NCBI RefSeq assembly: GCF_011046535.1
Contig: NZ_CP049257.1
Location: forward strand, 3,844,001 to 3,908,000
DNA: 64,000 bases
DNA from: Nocardioides anomalus
GTDB lineage: Bacteria; Actinomycetota; Actinomycetes; Propionibacteriales; Nocardioidaceae
Direction: 5' to 3'
Shown here: piece by piece, positions 7,960-17,102 of the stretch
Layout: every line of letters starts with the position of its first letter
Numbering within the stretch: position 1 is the stretch's first letter
Program-made: the position numbers and the translations under genes
The notes under the pieces: generated by a model
What the model saw: the letters and a program-made list of their open reading frames with translations, nothing else
Databases searched by the model: none
What the model was told of the DNA's origin: nothing

Positions 7960-9487
7960 GACGACCCCTCGGCCGGCCCGGTGGCCAGCTCGGTGGCCGA
8001 CTCCTGGGCCGACTCCGCAGCGAGCAGCGCCCGCAGCTCCGCCTTGGCCACCTTCTCCAGCGTCGAGCGCGGCAGCGCGTCGACCACGCGGATCTCGCGC
8101 GGTCGCTTGGGCGGGGTGAGCAGGTCGGCGCAGCGCGCGTCGGCGTCGGCCACCGACACCGAGCGGCCGGGCTGAGCGAGCACGAAGGCCACCGGCACCT
8201 CCCCCAGCATCCGGTCCGGCCGCGCGACGACCGCGACCTCGCGCACGCCGGGCAGCGCGAGCAGCACCCGCTCGACCTCGAGCGCGCCGACGTTCTCGCC
8301 GCCGACCTTGAGCACGTCCTTGTCCCGCTCGACGAAGAAGAACGAGCCGTCCGCGTCGCAACGCACCCGGTCGCCGGTCCGGAACCAGCCGTGCTCGTCG
8401 TACGCCGCCGCGGTGCGCTCGGCGTCGTCGAGGTACTCCGAGAACAGCGAGACCCCGCGGATCCCCCGCACCCGCAGCTCGCCGGCCTCCCCCGGCGGCA
8501 CCGATCGCCCGTCGTCGCCGACCACGCGGACGGCGTACTCCGGCGCGGCCCGCCCCATCGACCCCGGCACGCCGGGGTGGGACAGCTCGCTCACGACCGG
8601 GTGGCTGACGGTCTCGGTCATCCCGAACCAGCCGACGACGGGGACGGGACCGGCGACGACCGAGCTGCTGCCCCAGCCGCGGAAGCGGTGGTCCGGGGGA
8701 CCTCGCGCCCCTCGAGCGCGCGCAGGCAGAAGGAGACCACTGAGGTCCACGTCGCGCGGTGATCGACCGCGGCCGACCAGAAGCGGCGGGCGGAGAACCG
8801 CGGCTGCAGGACGACGGTGCCGCCCGCGCACAGGCTGGGGAGGAAGGAGTAGGCGAGGGCGTTGGTGTGGAACAGCGGCAGGTGCACCAGGTAGACGTCC
8901 TCGGCGCCGAGCCCCTGGTGGACGGCGCCGACCTGGCCGGCCCACAGGCAGTTGGCCTGGGTCCAGACCACGGCCTTGGGGCGGGCGGTGGTGCCGGAGG
9001 TGTACTGGATGCTCGCGGGATCCGACCACGTCGCGGCGCGCGGGTACGCCGCGGGCCGGGCCCGGCGCAGCTCGTCGAGGTCGGTGACCACCCGGACGCC
9101 GGGAGCGGCCAGCGCCACGTCGTCCGCGCGCTCCGGCGTGGTGACGACGAGCCGGGCGGAACTGTGACCGAGGGCGTAGGCGAGCTCGTCCCGGCTGAGC
9201 CGGGGGTCGAGGCAGACCGCGACCGCGCCCAGCGTGGTCGCCGCCGTCCACGTCAGCAGGAAGGACGGGTGGTTGGGCAGGACCAGCGCCACCCGGTCCC
9301 CCGGCGCGGTGCCCGCGGCGTGCAGTCCGGCCGCGACCGCGTCGACGTCGCGCGCGAACTCCAGGCGCGTCCAGGTCCGGCCCGGCTCCTCGAAGGGCGC
9401 CCAGACGAGGAAGGGGCGGTCCGGCGTCCGGCGCGCCCAGGTGTCGACCAGCCACGCCGTGCTCCGGCCCAGGGCCGGTGCGCTCAC
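7956..9487 (-). pseudogene. Acyl-CoA ligase (AMP-forming), reading frame broken by one missing base
   Basis: An ANL-superfamily ligase of about 510 residues converts a carboxylic acid to its CoA ester with ATP. The first part (9487 to about 8700) carries the P-loop YTSGTTARPKAVV. The second part, in another frame, carries GWFGMTETVSHP, the hinge GWFRTGDRVRCD and the C-terminal catalytic Lys region RSTLEKVAKAELR. Both halves are well conserved. They join if the run of five G at 8695-8699 is read as six, giving REVPPDHRFRGWG. The GTG at 9487 overlaps the aldehyde dehydrogenase stop as GTGA. A base-calling error is more likely than true loss. It probably activates the acid made by the neighbouring dehydrogenase. 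Confidence 0.83.
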
Positions 9488-10947
9488 GCCGTCGACCACT
9501 GCAGGTGCTGGACGGTGAAGAACTCCGCGAATCCGTCCTCGCCCATCTCCGCACCGGTGCCGGAGCGCTTGGCCCCGACCCAGGGCACGTCGGGACGGGC
9601 ACCGCCGCCGCCGTTGATCGCGACCGTGCCCGTCTCGAGGCGCCGCGCGACGGCGACCGCGTCGTCGTGCGGACCCCAGACGAGCGCGTTGAGCCCGTAG
9701 CGCGAGTGGTTCGCGATCGCGACGGCCTCGTCGACGGTGTCGTAGGTGAGCACCACGGCGACCGGTGCGAAGAGCTCCTCCTGGCACAGCTCGTCGTCGG
9801 GGCCGACGCCGGTGACCAGGGTCGGCAGCAGGTGGAAGCCGGGGCCGTCACCCCGCCGCCCACCGGTGAGCACCTGCGCACCGCGCTCGACCGCTCGGGC
9901 CAGGTAGGCCTCGACCCGCTCGCGGTGCTCGGCGCTGATGAGCGGGCCGACCTCGGTCGTCTCGTCCTGCGGGTCGCCGGTCGGCACCTGCTCCTCCAGG
10001 AACCGGACGGCGCGCGAGACGAACGCGTCGGCGTCGTCGCGGTGCACGAGGATCCGGGTGGTCGCGCCGCAGCCCTGGCCGGCGTTGCGGCAGAACCGCA
10101 GTACAGACGCACCGACCACACGATCGAGGTCGGCGCCGGGCAGCACCACCGTCGGCGACTTGCCGCCGAGCTCGAGGACGACCTTGGTGTGGTGCTCGGC
10201 GGCGGCGCGCGCGACCTCCCTGCCCACCGCGTTGGAGCCGGTGAACGTCACCAGGTCGACATCCCGGTGGCCGGTCAGGCGCTGGCCGACCTCGGCCCCG
10301 CCGGTGACCAGGTTGAGCACCCCGGGCGGGACGCCGGCCTCCTCGGCCAGCCGCACCAGCGCGAGCGTGCACAGCGTGCCCCGGGGCGAGGGCAGCAGGA
10401 CGACGGGGCAGCCGGCGGCGAGGGCCGGGCCGACCTTCCACGCCGCCATGTTGAGCGGGTAGTTGTACGGCGTGACCGCGGCGACCACACCGATGCCGCG
10501 GCGCAGCAGCACGCTGCCGGCCGGCGCGGGCCCGGCGAGCGGGGGGAGCTCCTCGCGGTAGCCGCCGCGCGGTCCGGCCAGCGCACGCTCCGCCGCCCAG
10601 CGGAGGTTCGCCACGGGCGTCGCAGTCTGCAGGGTCCGGGCCAGGGTGATCGGCGAGCCGACCTCGGTGGCCACCAGTCGGGCCAGCGGCTCGTGCTCGC
10701 GCTCGAGCCGGTCGGCGAGGCGGCGCAGGACCGCCGCGCGGTCGGCGGGCACGGCGTCGCGCCAGTCGAGGAAGGCCGACCGTGCGGCCGCGACCGCGGC
10801 GTCCACCTGGTCGGGGCCGGACCCGGTCCACTCGCCGAGCGGTGCGCCGGTCGACGGGTCGACGGAGGTGAACCGCTCGCCGGTGCCGGCGGTCCACGCG
10901 CCGGCGACGAACGTGGTGCGGGCGGTGTCGGGGAGCACCACCATCAC
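9484..10947 (-). CDS. Aldehyde dehydrogenase (NAD(P)+-dependent)
   Basis: This 487-residue protein of the ALDH superfamily oxidises an aldehyde to the acid. Visible motifs are GVVAAVTPYNYPLNMAAWKV, FTGSNAVGREV (nucleotide region), VVLELGGKSP with the general-base Glu, and NAGQGCGATTR with the catalytic Cys. The PTLVTGV...QEELFAPV block follows. The length is normal. The GTG at 10947 overlaps the previous stop as GTGA; an ATG follows directly as codon two. Within the operon it fits between P450-type terminal oxidation and CoA activation by the ligase. Confidence 0.92.
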   Translation of the reverse strand: MMVVLPDTARTTFVAGAWTAGTGERFTSVDPSTGAPLGEWTGSGPDQVDAAVAAARSAFLDWRDAVPADRAAVLRRLADRLEREHEPLARLVATEVGSPITLARTLQTATPVANLRWAAERALAGPRGGYREELPPLAGPAPAGSVLLRRGIGVVAAVTPYNYPLNMAAWKVGPALAAGCPVVLLPSPRGTLCTLALVRLAEEAGVPPGVLNLVTGGAEVGQRLTGHRDVDLVTFTGSNAVGREVARAAAEHHTKVVLELGGKSPTVVLPGADLDRVVGASVLRFCRNAGQGCGATTRILVHRDDADAFVSRAVRFLEEQVPTGDPQDETTEVGPLISAEHRERVEAYLARAVERGAQVLTGGRRGDGPGFHLLPTLVTGVGPDDELCQEELFAPVAVVLTYDTVDEAVAIANHSRYGLNALVWGPHDDAVAVARRLETGTVAINGGGGARPDVPWVGAKRSGTGAEMGEDGFAEFFTVQHLQWSTA

Positions 10948-11243
10948 AGATCGAGATCCAGGATCAGCGACTGGTAGGCCTTGCCGTGCGGGTCGGCCCG
11001 CAGCGTCATCGACACCCCACCACCCAGGGCCCGGTCGAGGACGAAGTTCAGCCCGTGCACCCGGGGCAGCTCGTAGCGGACCACCCCTCCCTCCACGAGG
11101 GCGCCGAAGTGCGCCTGGACCCGCTCGGCGGTGAGCCGCTCGACGAGCAGCGGGTAGTCGGCCGGGTCGTAGGCGAACACGCAGATGTTGGAGACGTCGC
11201 CCTTGTCGCCGGACCGGCTGGCCGCGAGCTCGCGCAGCCTCAC
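10944..11243 (-). CDS. AtuA-associated small protein (ferredoxin-fold-like C-terminal module)
   Basis: This 99-residue protein begins VRLRELAASRSGDKGDVSNI, the hallmark start of the small domain that accompanies AtuA/DUF1446 proteins. In several bacteria the module is fused to the C-terminus of AtuA. Here it is a separate gene whose GTG overlaps the AtuA-like stop as GTGA, so the two are probably made in equal amounts and work together. The family belongs to acyclic-terpene utilisation operons, but its biochemical role is not established. No transmembrane or cofactor motif is visible. Confidence 0.75.
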   Translation of the reverse strand: MRLRELAASRSGDKGDVSNICVFAYDPADYPLLVERLTAERVQAHFGALVEGGVVRYELPRVHGLNFVLDRALGGGVSMTLRADPHGKAYQSLILDLDL

Positions 11244-12580
11244 GACCCGCTCACCTCGGTCCGCACCGGGACCAGCTCCCGCGGAACGTAGGCCGGGGTC
11301 ACCCCGATGGCCGGCACCACCGACGTGACGTTGCCCCCGCCGCCGGCGGGACCGAAGTAGAGGAGCTCGGTCTCGTGGGCCGCGGTGCGGGCGACGTCCA
11401 GCGAGGTGGTGCGCACCGCGAGCCGCAGGCGCACCTCCGAAGGGTAGCCGCCGGCCATCCGGACACCGAAGAGCGAGTCGACGCCCTGGAGGTCCACGCG
11501 CACCTCGTCCAGCTCCGCGGCGTACGGCTCGAGTCGCTTGCGCAGGACCTCCTCGGCGCGCCGCGCCCGCTCGACGCAGCCCGGGCCACCCCATGACATC
11601 TCCCCGGTGGCGCGCCAGCCCTGGTCGATGCCGACCAGGACCTTGAGCGTGTCCGGTCGTGCGTGACCGCGGGCGCCGGAGATGCGGACGCGGTCGGCGC
11701 CGAGGTCCTCGACCTCGACCTGCGTGAAGTCCGCGGTCACGTCCGGGGTGAGGTACGCCGCGGGGTCGTGGATCTCGTAGTAGAGCTGGGTCTTCATGGT
11801 CATCGCGTCGACCGCGCCACCGGTCCCCGGGAGCTTGGTGATCGTGACGGCACCGTCCTCGACCTCGGCGATCGGGAACCCGAGGTTCCACGGCTCGGGC
11901 ACGACGCGGTACGGCGGGTCCTCGTAGTTTCCGCCCGTGGAGTGCACGCCGCACTCGAGCAGGTGACCGACCATCGTGGCGTGGCCGAGGCGGTCCCAGT
12001 CGTCGAGCTCCCAGCCGAGCTCGTGGCAGATCGGCCCGACGAACAACGAGGGGTCGGCCAGCCTCCCGCCCAGCACGATCTGCGCGTCCTGGCGCAGGCA
12101 GTCGACGATGCCGTCGGCACCCAGGTAGACGTGCGCGGAGACGACCCGGTCACCGAGCGCGCCGACGGTCGTGCCGAGCTCGGGCAGCTCGGCGTCGAGC
12201 GCGGTGACCAGCAGCCGGACCTCGTCGCCGTGCACGACGCCGATGCGGACGCCGGGCAGGCCCACCTCCTTGAGCGCGCGGACGAAGTCGTCGCGGGCGG
12301 CGTCGGGGTTGGCGGCCCCGAAGTTGCCGACCACCCGTCGCCCGGCCGCGAGGTGCGAGCGCAGCAGCGGGACGAGGGCGGCGATGCGGCGGTCCTGGCC
12401 CGCGGAGGGGTCGGCCAGACGTCGCACCTGGGCGAGCGCCAGCGTGCGCTCGGCGAGGCAGTCGAAGCCGAGGTACGCCGCGCGGCCGCTCGCCGCCATC
12501 GCCTCGACGGCGTCGAGGCGGTCCTCGGCGTACGCCGAGCCCGAGGCCAGGACCAGCGGCCCGGGCGCCCCACCGGGCAC
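11240..12580 (-). CDS. AtuA-like protein (DUF1446; acyclic terpene utilisation family)
   Basis: This 446-residue protein has the DUF1446/AtuA pattern: LVLASGSAYAEDRLDAVEAM at the N-terminus, YLGFDCLAERTLALAQ, GNFGAANPDAA, VYLGADGIVDCLRQDAQIVLGGRLADP and a C-terminal PRELVPVRTEVSGS. Family members are encoded in the Pseudomonas atu cluster for citronellol/geraniol degradation and in many uncharacterised acyl-CoA operons. The reaction is unknown. The GTG at 12580 lies two bases after the ferredoxin stop. A possible role as a hydratase or lyase on a branched acyl-CoA is only a guess. Its presence with a methylacyl-CoA racemase points to isoprenoid-like substrates. Confidence 0.82.
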   Translation of the reverse strand: MPGGAPGPLVLASGSAYAEDRLDAVEAMAASGRAAYLGFDCLAERTLALAQVRRLADPSAGQDRRIAALVPLLRSHLAAGRRVVGNFGAANPDAARDDFVRALKEVGLPGVRIGVVHGDEVRLLVTALDAELPELGTTVGALGDRVVSAHVYLGADGIVDCLRQDAQIVLGGRLADPSLFVGPICHELGWELDDWDRLGHATMVGHLLECGVHSTGGNYEDPPYRVVPEPWNLGFPIAEVEDGAVTITKLPGTGGAVDAMTMKTQLYYEIHDPAAYLTPDVTADFTQVEVEDLGADRVRISGARGHARPDTLKVLVGIDQGWRATGEMSWGGPGCVERARRAEEVLRKRLEPYAAELDEVRVDLQGVDSLFGVRMAGGYPSEVRLRLAVRTTSLDVARTAAHETELLYFGPAGGGGNVTSVVPAIGVTPAYVPRELVPVRTEVSGS

Positions 12581-12582
12581 GG

Positions 12583-12774
12583 TCAGTCGACCTCGATGGC
12601 CAGTTCGGGGCAGCTGTCGGCGGCGAGCTGCGCCTCGTCCTCCTGGCCCGGGGGGACCGTCTCGCTCTTCACGTAGGCGTTGCCGTCCTCCTCACGCGCG
12701 AAGAACAGGTCCGGCGCGCTGATGCGGCACAGGCCGTGGCCCTGGCAGCGCTCGTCGTCGACCTTGACGTGCAT
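12583..12774 (-). CDS. 3Fe-4S ferredoxin of the P450-partner type
   Basis: This 63-residue ferredoxin has Cys10-x2-His13-x2-Cys16 and Cys55-Pro. Actinobacterial P450 partners bind a 3Fe-4S or unusual 4Fe-4S cluster with exactly this replacement of the second Cys by His. A GAGGAGGAG ribosome-binding site precedes the ATG at 12774. It is the first gene of the leftward operon and is divergent from the P450 gene across 135 bases. Although on opposite strands, the two are very likely redox partners, with the reductase at 15879 as electron donor. Confidence 0.92.
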   Translation of the reverse strand: MHVKVDDERCQGHGLCRISAPDLFFAREEDGNAYVKSETVPPGQEDEAQLAADSCPELAIEVD

Positions 12775-12835
12775 GGCTCCTCCTCGAGGGACTCGGCGTG
12801 CGGCCGCCCGCGTGGTGTCGTCGCCTGTGACGAGA

Positions 12836-12869
12836 TTGACAGCGAGCAAATCGAGTATAACCATCATCA
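12836..12869. promoter_or_regulatory. Divergent control region between ferredoxin and P450 operons
   Basis: The 17-mer GAGTATAACCATCATCA at 12853-12869 matches 15 of 17 positions of the sequence at 19002-19018, also in a divergent spacer. On the top strand TTGACA (12836-12841) precedes TATAAC (12856-12861), but the gap of 14 is short. On the bottom strand TATACT overlaps the same bases, so both promoters may share one -10 region. AACCAT-CATC is a half site of the repeat seen at 5626 and 19008. Confidence 0.45.
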
Positions 12870-12909
12870 CATTCATGGGAAGAGCCACCGAAGGACGGAT
12901 GATCCCGAG

Positions 12910-14199
12910 ATGACCGAGACCGCCTCGACGACACCCACCGGCCGCTGCCCCGTGGTGCACTTCGACCACAACTCGGCCGAGCACGCCGAGGACCCGGTGG
13001 CGTCGTACCGCAAGCTGCGCGCCGAGGCACCCGTCGCCTGGTCCGACGCCCACGGAGGCTACTGGATCCTCTCGGGCTACAAGCCGGTCTTCGAGGCCTC
13101 GCGCGACGACGACACCTTCTCCTCCGAGCGCAACAGCCACGGCGGCGAGGGGCTGTCGGTGGTCATCCCCAAGACCCCGGCGCCGTTCCACATCCCGATC
13201 GAGATCGACCCGCCCGAGTTCCGCAAGTGGCGCAAGCTCATCAACCCGATCACCGCCCCCGCCGCGATCGCGCGGATGGAGCAGATCGTGAAGTTCTACG
13301 TCACCAAGTTCATCGACGACATCATCGAGACCGGACACGCGGACATGACCTCGGTCATCGGTGTCCCCGCGATCGTCACGGTCGACTGGCTCGGCCTGCC
13401 CATCGAGCACTGGGAGCGCTACGCCTCGGCGTTCCACGCGCTGCTCATCGCGGTGCCCGGCACCGAGGAGTTCGACCAGGCCGTGAAGGTGGACCTCCCG
13501 TACCTCGAGGAGGTCACGCGCGGCATCATCGCCGAGCGCCGCGCCGACCCGCGCGACGACATCATCAGCTACCTCGTCGGCTGCGAGGTCGACGAGCGGG
13601 CGGTCACCGACGACGAGGTCTTCGCGATGGTCGACCTGCTGCTGTCCGGCGGCGTCGGCACCACGGCCTCGCTGGTCAGCAACACGGTGGTCTGGCTGCA
13701 CGAGCACCAGGACGTGCGCCAGGACCTCCTCGACCACCCCGAGAAGATGGACCGCGCCATCGAGGAGTTCCTCCGCTTCTTCTCCCCCACCCAAGGGCTC
13801 GCACGCACCGTCACCCAGGACACCGAGTTCATGGGCTGCCCGATGAAGCAGGGCGACCGCGTCCTGCTCTCGTGGGCCTCGGCCAACCGCGACCCCGAGC
13901 TGTTCGAGGCCCCCGACGACCTGGACATCGAGCGCTGGCCGAACCGTCACACCGCCTTCGGCATCGGCGTGCACCGCTGCGCCGGCGCGCACCTGGGCCG
14001 CGCCATGGCCAAGGAGCTGCTCACCCAGATCATCCACCGGATGAGCGACTACGAGGTGGACCGCAGCCAGCTCGTGCGCTACCCCCACCAGGGCACCAAC
14101 AACGGCTGGACCAGCATCCCGGCCACGTTCACGCCCGGGCCGCGGCTGCTGCCCGCCGACGCCACCTCGCCGGCCGACCTGGCCACCGAGCTGCACTGA
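12910..14199 (+). CDS. Cytochrome P450 monooxygenase
   Basis: This 429-residue soluble bacterial P450 is of the class fed by ferredoxin and ferredoxin reductase. The heme loop is FGIGVHRCAG with ligand Cys357. The K-helix ExxR lies in EEFLRFFSPTQGLAR and the PERF-like stretch in DIERWPN. The I-helix reads SGGVGTTAS (residues 246-254). The position that normally holds Asp or Glu before the conserved Thr is Gly250, while Thr251 is kept. The ATG at 12910 begins MTETASTTPTGRCPVVHFDH. The ribosome-binding site is weak (AAGGA 14 bases upstream). It leads the rightward operon. The substrate is unknown; context suggests hydroxylation of a hydrophobic acid or terpenoid. Confidence 0.93.
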   Translation: MTETASTTPTGRCPVVHFDHNSAEHAEDPVASYRKLRAEAPVAWSDAHGGYWILSGYKPVFEASRDDDTFSSERNSHGGEGLSVVIPKTPAPFHIPIEIDPPEFRKWRKLINPITAPAAIARMEQIVKFYVTKFIDDIIETGHADMTSVIGVPAIVTVDWLGLPIEHWERYASAFHALLIAVPGTEEFDQAVKVDLPYLEEVTRGIIAERRADPRDDIISYLVGCEVDERAVTDDEVFAMVDLLLSGGVGTTASLVSNTVVWLHEHQDVRQDLLDHPEKMDRAIEEFLRFFSPTQGLARTVTQDTEFMGCPMKQGDRVLLSWASANRDPELFEAPDDLDIERWPNRHTAFGIGVHRCAGAHLGRAMAKELLTQIIHRMSDYEVDRSQLVRYPHQGTNNGWTSIPATFTPGPRLLPADATSPADLATELH

Positions 14200-14202
14200 G
14201 AC

Positions 14203-15882
14203 GTGGCCACCCCCGTGACGACCGGCGCGCCGACCGCCGCCCAGGAGCGGTACGACGTCGTCGTGCTCGGCACCGGGGCAGCCGGTCTCACCGCGGCCCT
14301 GGCCGCCGCGCACGGCGGCGCGCGCGTCGCGCTGTTCGAGAAGGGCGAGCGGATCGGCGGCACCACGGCGCTGGCGAGCGCCGTGGTGTGGCTGCCGGCC
14401 AACCGGTACGCGCAGGCGGCCGGCGTACCGGACTCACGGGAGGAGGGCTTGGACTACCTGGAGTCCCTCTCCCACGGGATGATCCTGCCCGAGCTCGCCG
14501 AGGCCTTCGTCGACACCGTGCCCGAGCTCCTCGACTGGCTCGAGGACGAGACGCCCTGCCACTTCCAGCTCGTGCCCGGCTTCCCCGACTACCACCCTGA
14601 GCACCCCGGCGGGAAGCCGCAGGGGGGCCGCTCGGTCGAGCCGGTGCTCTTCTCCTACGCCCGCGTCCCGGGCTGGGCCGACCGGGTCGTGGGGACCCCG
14701 CGACGGATGAACGTGGCCGAGACCCCGACCGGTGGCGGCACCGGCGTGGTCCCGCCCGACCTGCTGGCCGAGCGCGAGGCCGAGCAGCTCGAGGGGCTCG
14801 GCCGGGCGCTGGTCGGCAGCCTGCTCGCCGGCTGCCTCGAGCGCGGCGTCGAGCCGGTCACGGGCACGCGCGCCACCCGCCTGGTCGTCGAGGGCGGCGC
14901 CGTCACCGGGGTGCAGCTCGACGGTCCGGACGGCCCGCGCACGGTCGAGGCGGGGGCGGTGGTGCTGGCCACCGGCGGCTTCGAGCACGACGCCGACCTG
15001 GTCCGCGACTTCCTGCGCGGCCCGATGCGCTCGCCGGCCGGCGTGGTGACCAACACCGGCGACGGCCTGCGCATGGCCATGCGGGTCGGGGCGCAGCTGG
15101 GCAACATGCGCGAGGCCTGGTGGGTCCCGGTCATGGAGCTGCCCGGCGAGCGGCCCGACGGCGGCCGCGACGTCTTCCTGGTCCTGCGCGAGCGGACCCT
15201 GCCGCGCTCGATCGTGGTCAACGGGAGCGGCCGGCGCTTCACCAACGAGGCCGCCAACTACAACGCGCTCGGCGGTGCCTTCCACGCCTTCGACCCCACC
15301 TCGTTCCGCTACGTCAACCAGCCCGCCTGGCTGATCTTCGACGAGGGCTTCGTGCAGCGCTACGGCTGCTTCGGCAACGGTCCGGGCAGCCCCGTCCCCG
15401 ACCACCTCCACCGCGCCGGCTCGCTGACCGAGCTGGCCGGTCTCATCGACGTGCCGGGGCCCGAGCTGGAGGAGACCGTGACCCGCTGGAACAAGCTGGT
15501 GGACTCCGGTCACGACGACGACTTCGGCCGCGGCGACAGCGCCTACGACGGGTGGTGCGGCGACCGCAGCGCCTACCCCGGGCCGATGGCCACACTCGGT
15601 CCGCTGGACACCGCGCCGTACTACGCCGTCGAGCTGGTCAGCTCGACGCTCGGCACCAAGGGCGGTCCGCGCACCGACGTGGACGGCCGCGTCCTGGACG
15701 TGGACGGCGCGGTCATCCCCGGACTGTTCGCGGCGGGCAACGTCATGGCCGGTCCCACCGGGATGGTCTACGGCGGCGCCGGCGGCACCCTCGGCCCGGC
15801 GATGGTCTTCGGCTTCCCGCGCCGGCCGGGCGGCGGCGGCGTGAGCGCGGCGACAGAGCACGAGAGGAAGGCCCGATCGTGA
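14203..15882 (+). CDS. FAD-dependent dehydrogenase of the KstD / fumarate-reductase flavoprotein family
   Basis: This 559-residue flavoprotein resembles 3-oxosteroid delta1-dehydrogenases. The FAD motif VVVLGTGAAGLTAALAAAHG is at about residues 19-38. VVLATGGFEHD is the second dinucleotide motif. AGNVMAGPTGMVYGGAGGTLGPAM near the C-terminus (two blocks) keeps the Tyr and Gly that activate the ketone in KstD. It probably introduces a C=C bond next to a carbonyl. It starts at a GTG three bases after the P450 stop. The last 24 residues (PRRPGGGGVSAATEHERKARS) are unlike the family. In the +1 frame the sequence gives FGF-RAGRAAAA and a stop at 15842-15844, so a small indel near 15816 is suspected. 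Confidence 0.85.
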   Translation: MATPVTTGAPTAAQERYDVVVLGTGAAGLTAALAAAHGGARVALFEKGERIGGTTALASAVVWLPANRYAQAAGVPDSREEGLDYLESLSHGMILPELAEAFVDTVPELLDWLEDETPCHFQLVPGFPDYHPEHPGGKPQGGRSVEPVLFSYARVPGWADRVVGTPRRMNVAETPTGGGTGVVPPDLLAEREAEQLEGLGRALVGSLLAGCLERGVEPVTGTRATRLVVEGGAVTGVQLDGPDGPRTVEAGAVVLATGGFEHDADLVRDFLRGPMRSPAGVVTNTGDGLRMAMRVGAQLGNMREAWWVPVMELPGERPDGGRDVFLVLRERTLPRSIVVNGSGRRFTNEAANYNALGGAFHAFDPTSFRYVNQPAWLIFDEGFVQRYGCFGNGPGSPVPDHLHRAGSLTELAGLIDVPGPELEETVTRWNKLVDSGHDDDFGRGDSAYDGWCGDRSAYPGPMATLGPLDTAPYYAVELVSSTLGTKGGPRTDVDGRVLDVDGAVIPGLFAAGNVMAGPTGMVYGGAGGTLGPAMVFGFPRRPGGGGVSAATEHERKARS

Positions 15883-17102
15883 CCCCCCACGAGAGCACCA
15901 TCGCCGTCGTCGGCGCCGGGCTGGCCGGTCTGCGCGCCTGCGAACGGCTGCGCGCGGCCGGGCACACCGGCCGGATCGTCGTCCTGGGCGAGGAGGCACA
16001 CCCGCCGTACAACCGACCGCCGCTGTCCAAGGAGCTGCTGCGCGGCACGCTGGACCGCGACAAGCTCCCGTTCCGCCAGCGCGCGGCGACCGAGGACGTC
16101 GAGTGGCGCCTCGGCACGCGCGTCGGGGCCGTCGACCTCGCCGGCCACACGGTCGCGCTCGACGACGGCACCGGGCTGGGCTGGGACGGACTGGTCTACG
16201 CGACGGGCGTCCGCGCCCGCCGGCTCGAGCTCGACGGCGCCGCCTGGCGGCACACCATCCGCACCCTCGACGACGCCCTGCGGCTGGCCCCCTCCCTCGC
16301 GCCCGGCACCCGCGTCGTCGTCATCGGGGCGGGCTTCATCGGCTGCGAGGTCGCGGCCACGGCGGTCGAGCGGGGCTGCGAGGTCACGGTCGTCGAGCCG
16401 CTCGGCACGCCGCTCGAGCGGGTCGTCGGCGCGCAGGTCGGCCGCGAGGTGCAGCGCCGCCACGAGCAGCACAACGTCCGCTTCGCGCTCGGCCGGACCG
16501 TCCGCGCGGTGGCCGACGCCGGCGAGCACCTCGAGGTCGAGCTCGACAACGGCGCCGGCCTGGCCGCCGACGTCATCGTCGAGGCGGTCGGCTCGGTGGC
16601 CAACACCGAACCCCTGGACGGGCAGGGCCTCGACCTCGCCCACGGCGTCCTGTGCGACGACGGCCTGCACCCGCTGCGGGACGGCGAGCCGGTGCTCGAC
16701 GTCGTCGCCGTCGGCGACGTGGCGCGCTTCCCGGTCCGGGCGTACGGCGACGCGCCCATCCGGGTCGAGCACTGGACGATGCCGACCGACATGGCCACGC
16801 ACGCCGCGTCGAGCCTGCTGGCCGGGCTGGCCGGCACCCAGGTCGACAGCACCGGCTTCGCACCGCTGCCCACCTTCTGGAGCGAGCAGTACGGCGTCCG
16901 CATGCAGTCCTTCGGGCTGCCGCACCTCGGCCTCGAGGACGTGCGCGTGCTCGACGGTGACCTGGCCGGCGAGGCCGCGGTCGGCTACCACCGCGACGGT
17001 CGCCTCGTCGGTGTCGTGCTGCTCGGGATGGGCAAGCGGATGCTGGAGTTCCGCACCGCCGTGGCCGAGGCGCGCGCGGCCAGCCTCGAGCCCGCTCGGT
17101 GA
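15879..17102 (+). CDS. NAD(P)H:ferredoxin reductase (FAD-dependent, for the P450 system)
   Basis: This 407-residue reductase has two Rossmann motifs: IAVVGAGLAGLRACERLRAA for FAD at the N-terminus and VVVIGAGFIGCEVAATAVER for the nicotinamide nucleotide in the middle. HPPYNRPPLSKELLRG, VYATGVRAR, VVAVGDVARFP and the C-terminal EHWTMPTDMATHAA also match putidaredoxin/rhodocoxin reductase-type enzymes. It passes electrons to the ferredoxin at 12583, which drives the P450 at 12910. The GTG at 15879 follows AGAGGAAGG and overlaps the upstream stop as GTGA. Confidence 0.93.
   Translation: MTPHESTIAVVGAGLAGLRACERLRAAGHTGRIVVLGEEAHPPYNRPPLSKELLRGTLDRDKLPFRQRAATEDVEWRLGTRVGAVDLAGHTVALDDGTGLGWDGLVYATGVRARRLELDGAAWRHTIRTLDDALRLAPSLAPGTRVVVIGAGFIGCEVAATAVERGCEVTVVEPLGTPLERVVGAQVGREVQRRHEQHNVRFALGRTVRAVADAGEHLEVELDNGAGLAADVIVEAVGSVANTEPLDGQGLDLAHGVLCDDGLHPLRDGEPVLDVVAVGDVARFPVRAYGDAPIRVEHWTMPTDMATHAASSLLAGLAGTQVDSTGFAPLPTFWSEQYGVRMQSFGLPHLGLEDVRVLDGDLAGEAAVGYHRDGRLVGVVLLGMGKRMLEFRTAVAEARAASLEPAR

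Noticed and set aside
12583..14313. Long minus-strand frame extending the ferredoxin gene upstream across the P450 gene
   Set aside because: Only the last 63 residues are ferredoxin, and they have their own ATG and GAGGAGGAG site at 12774.
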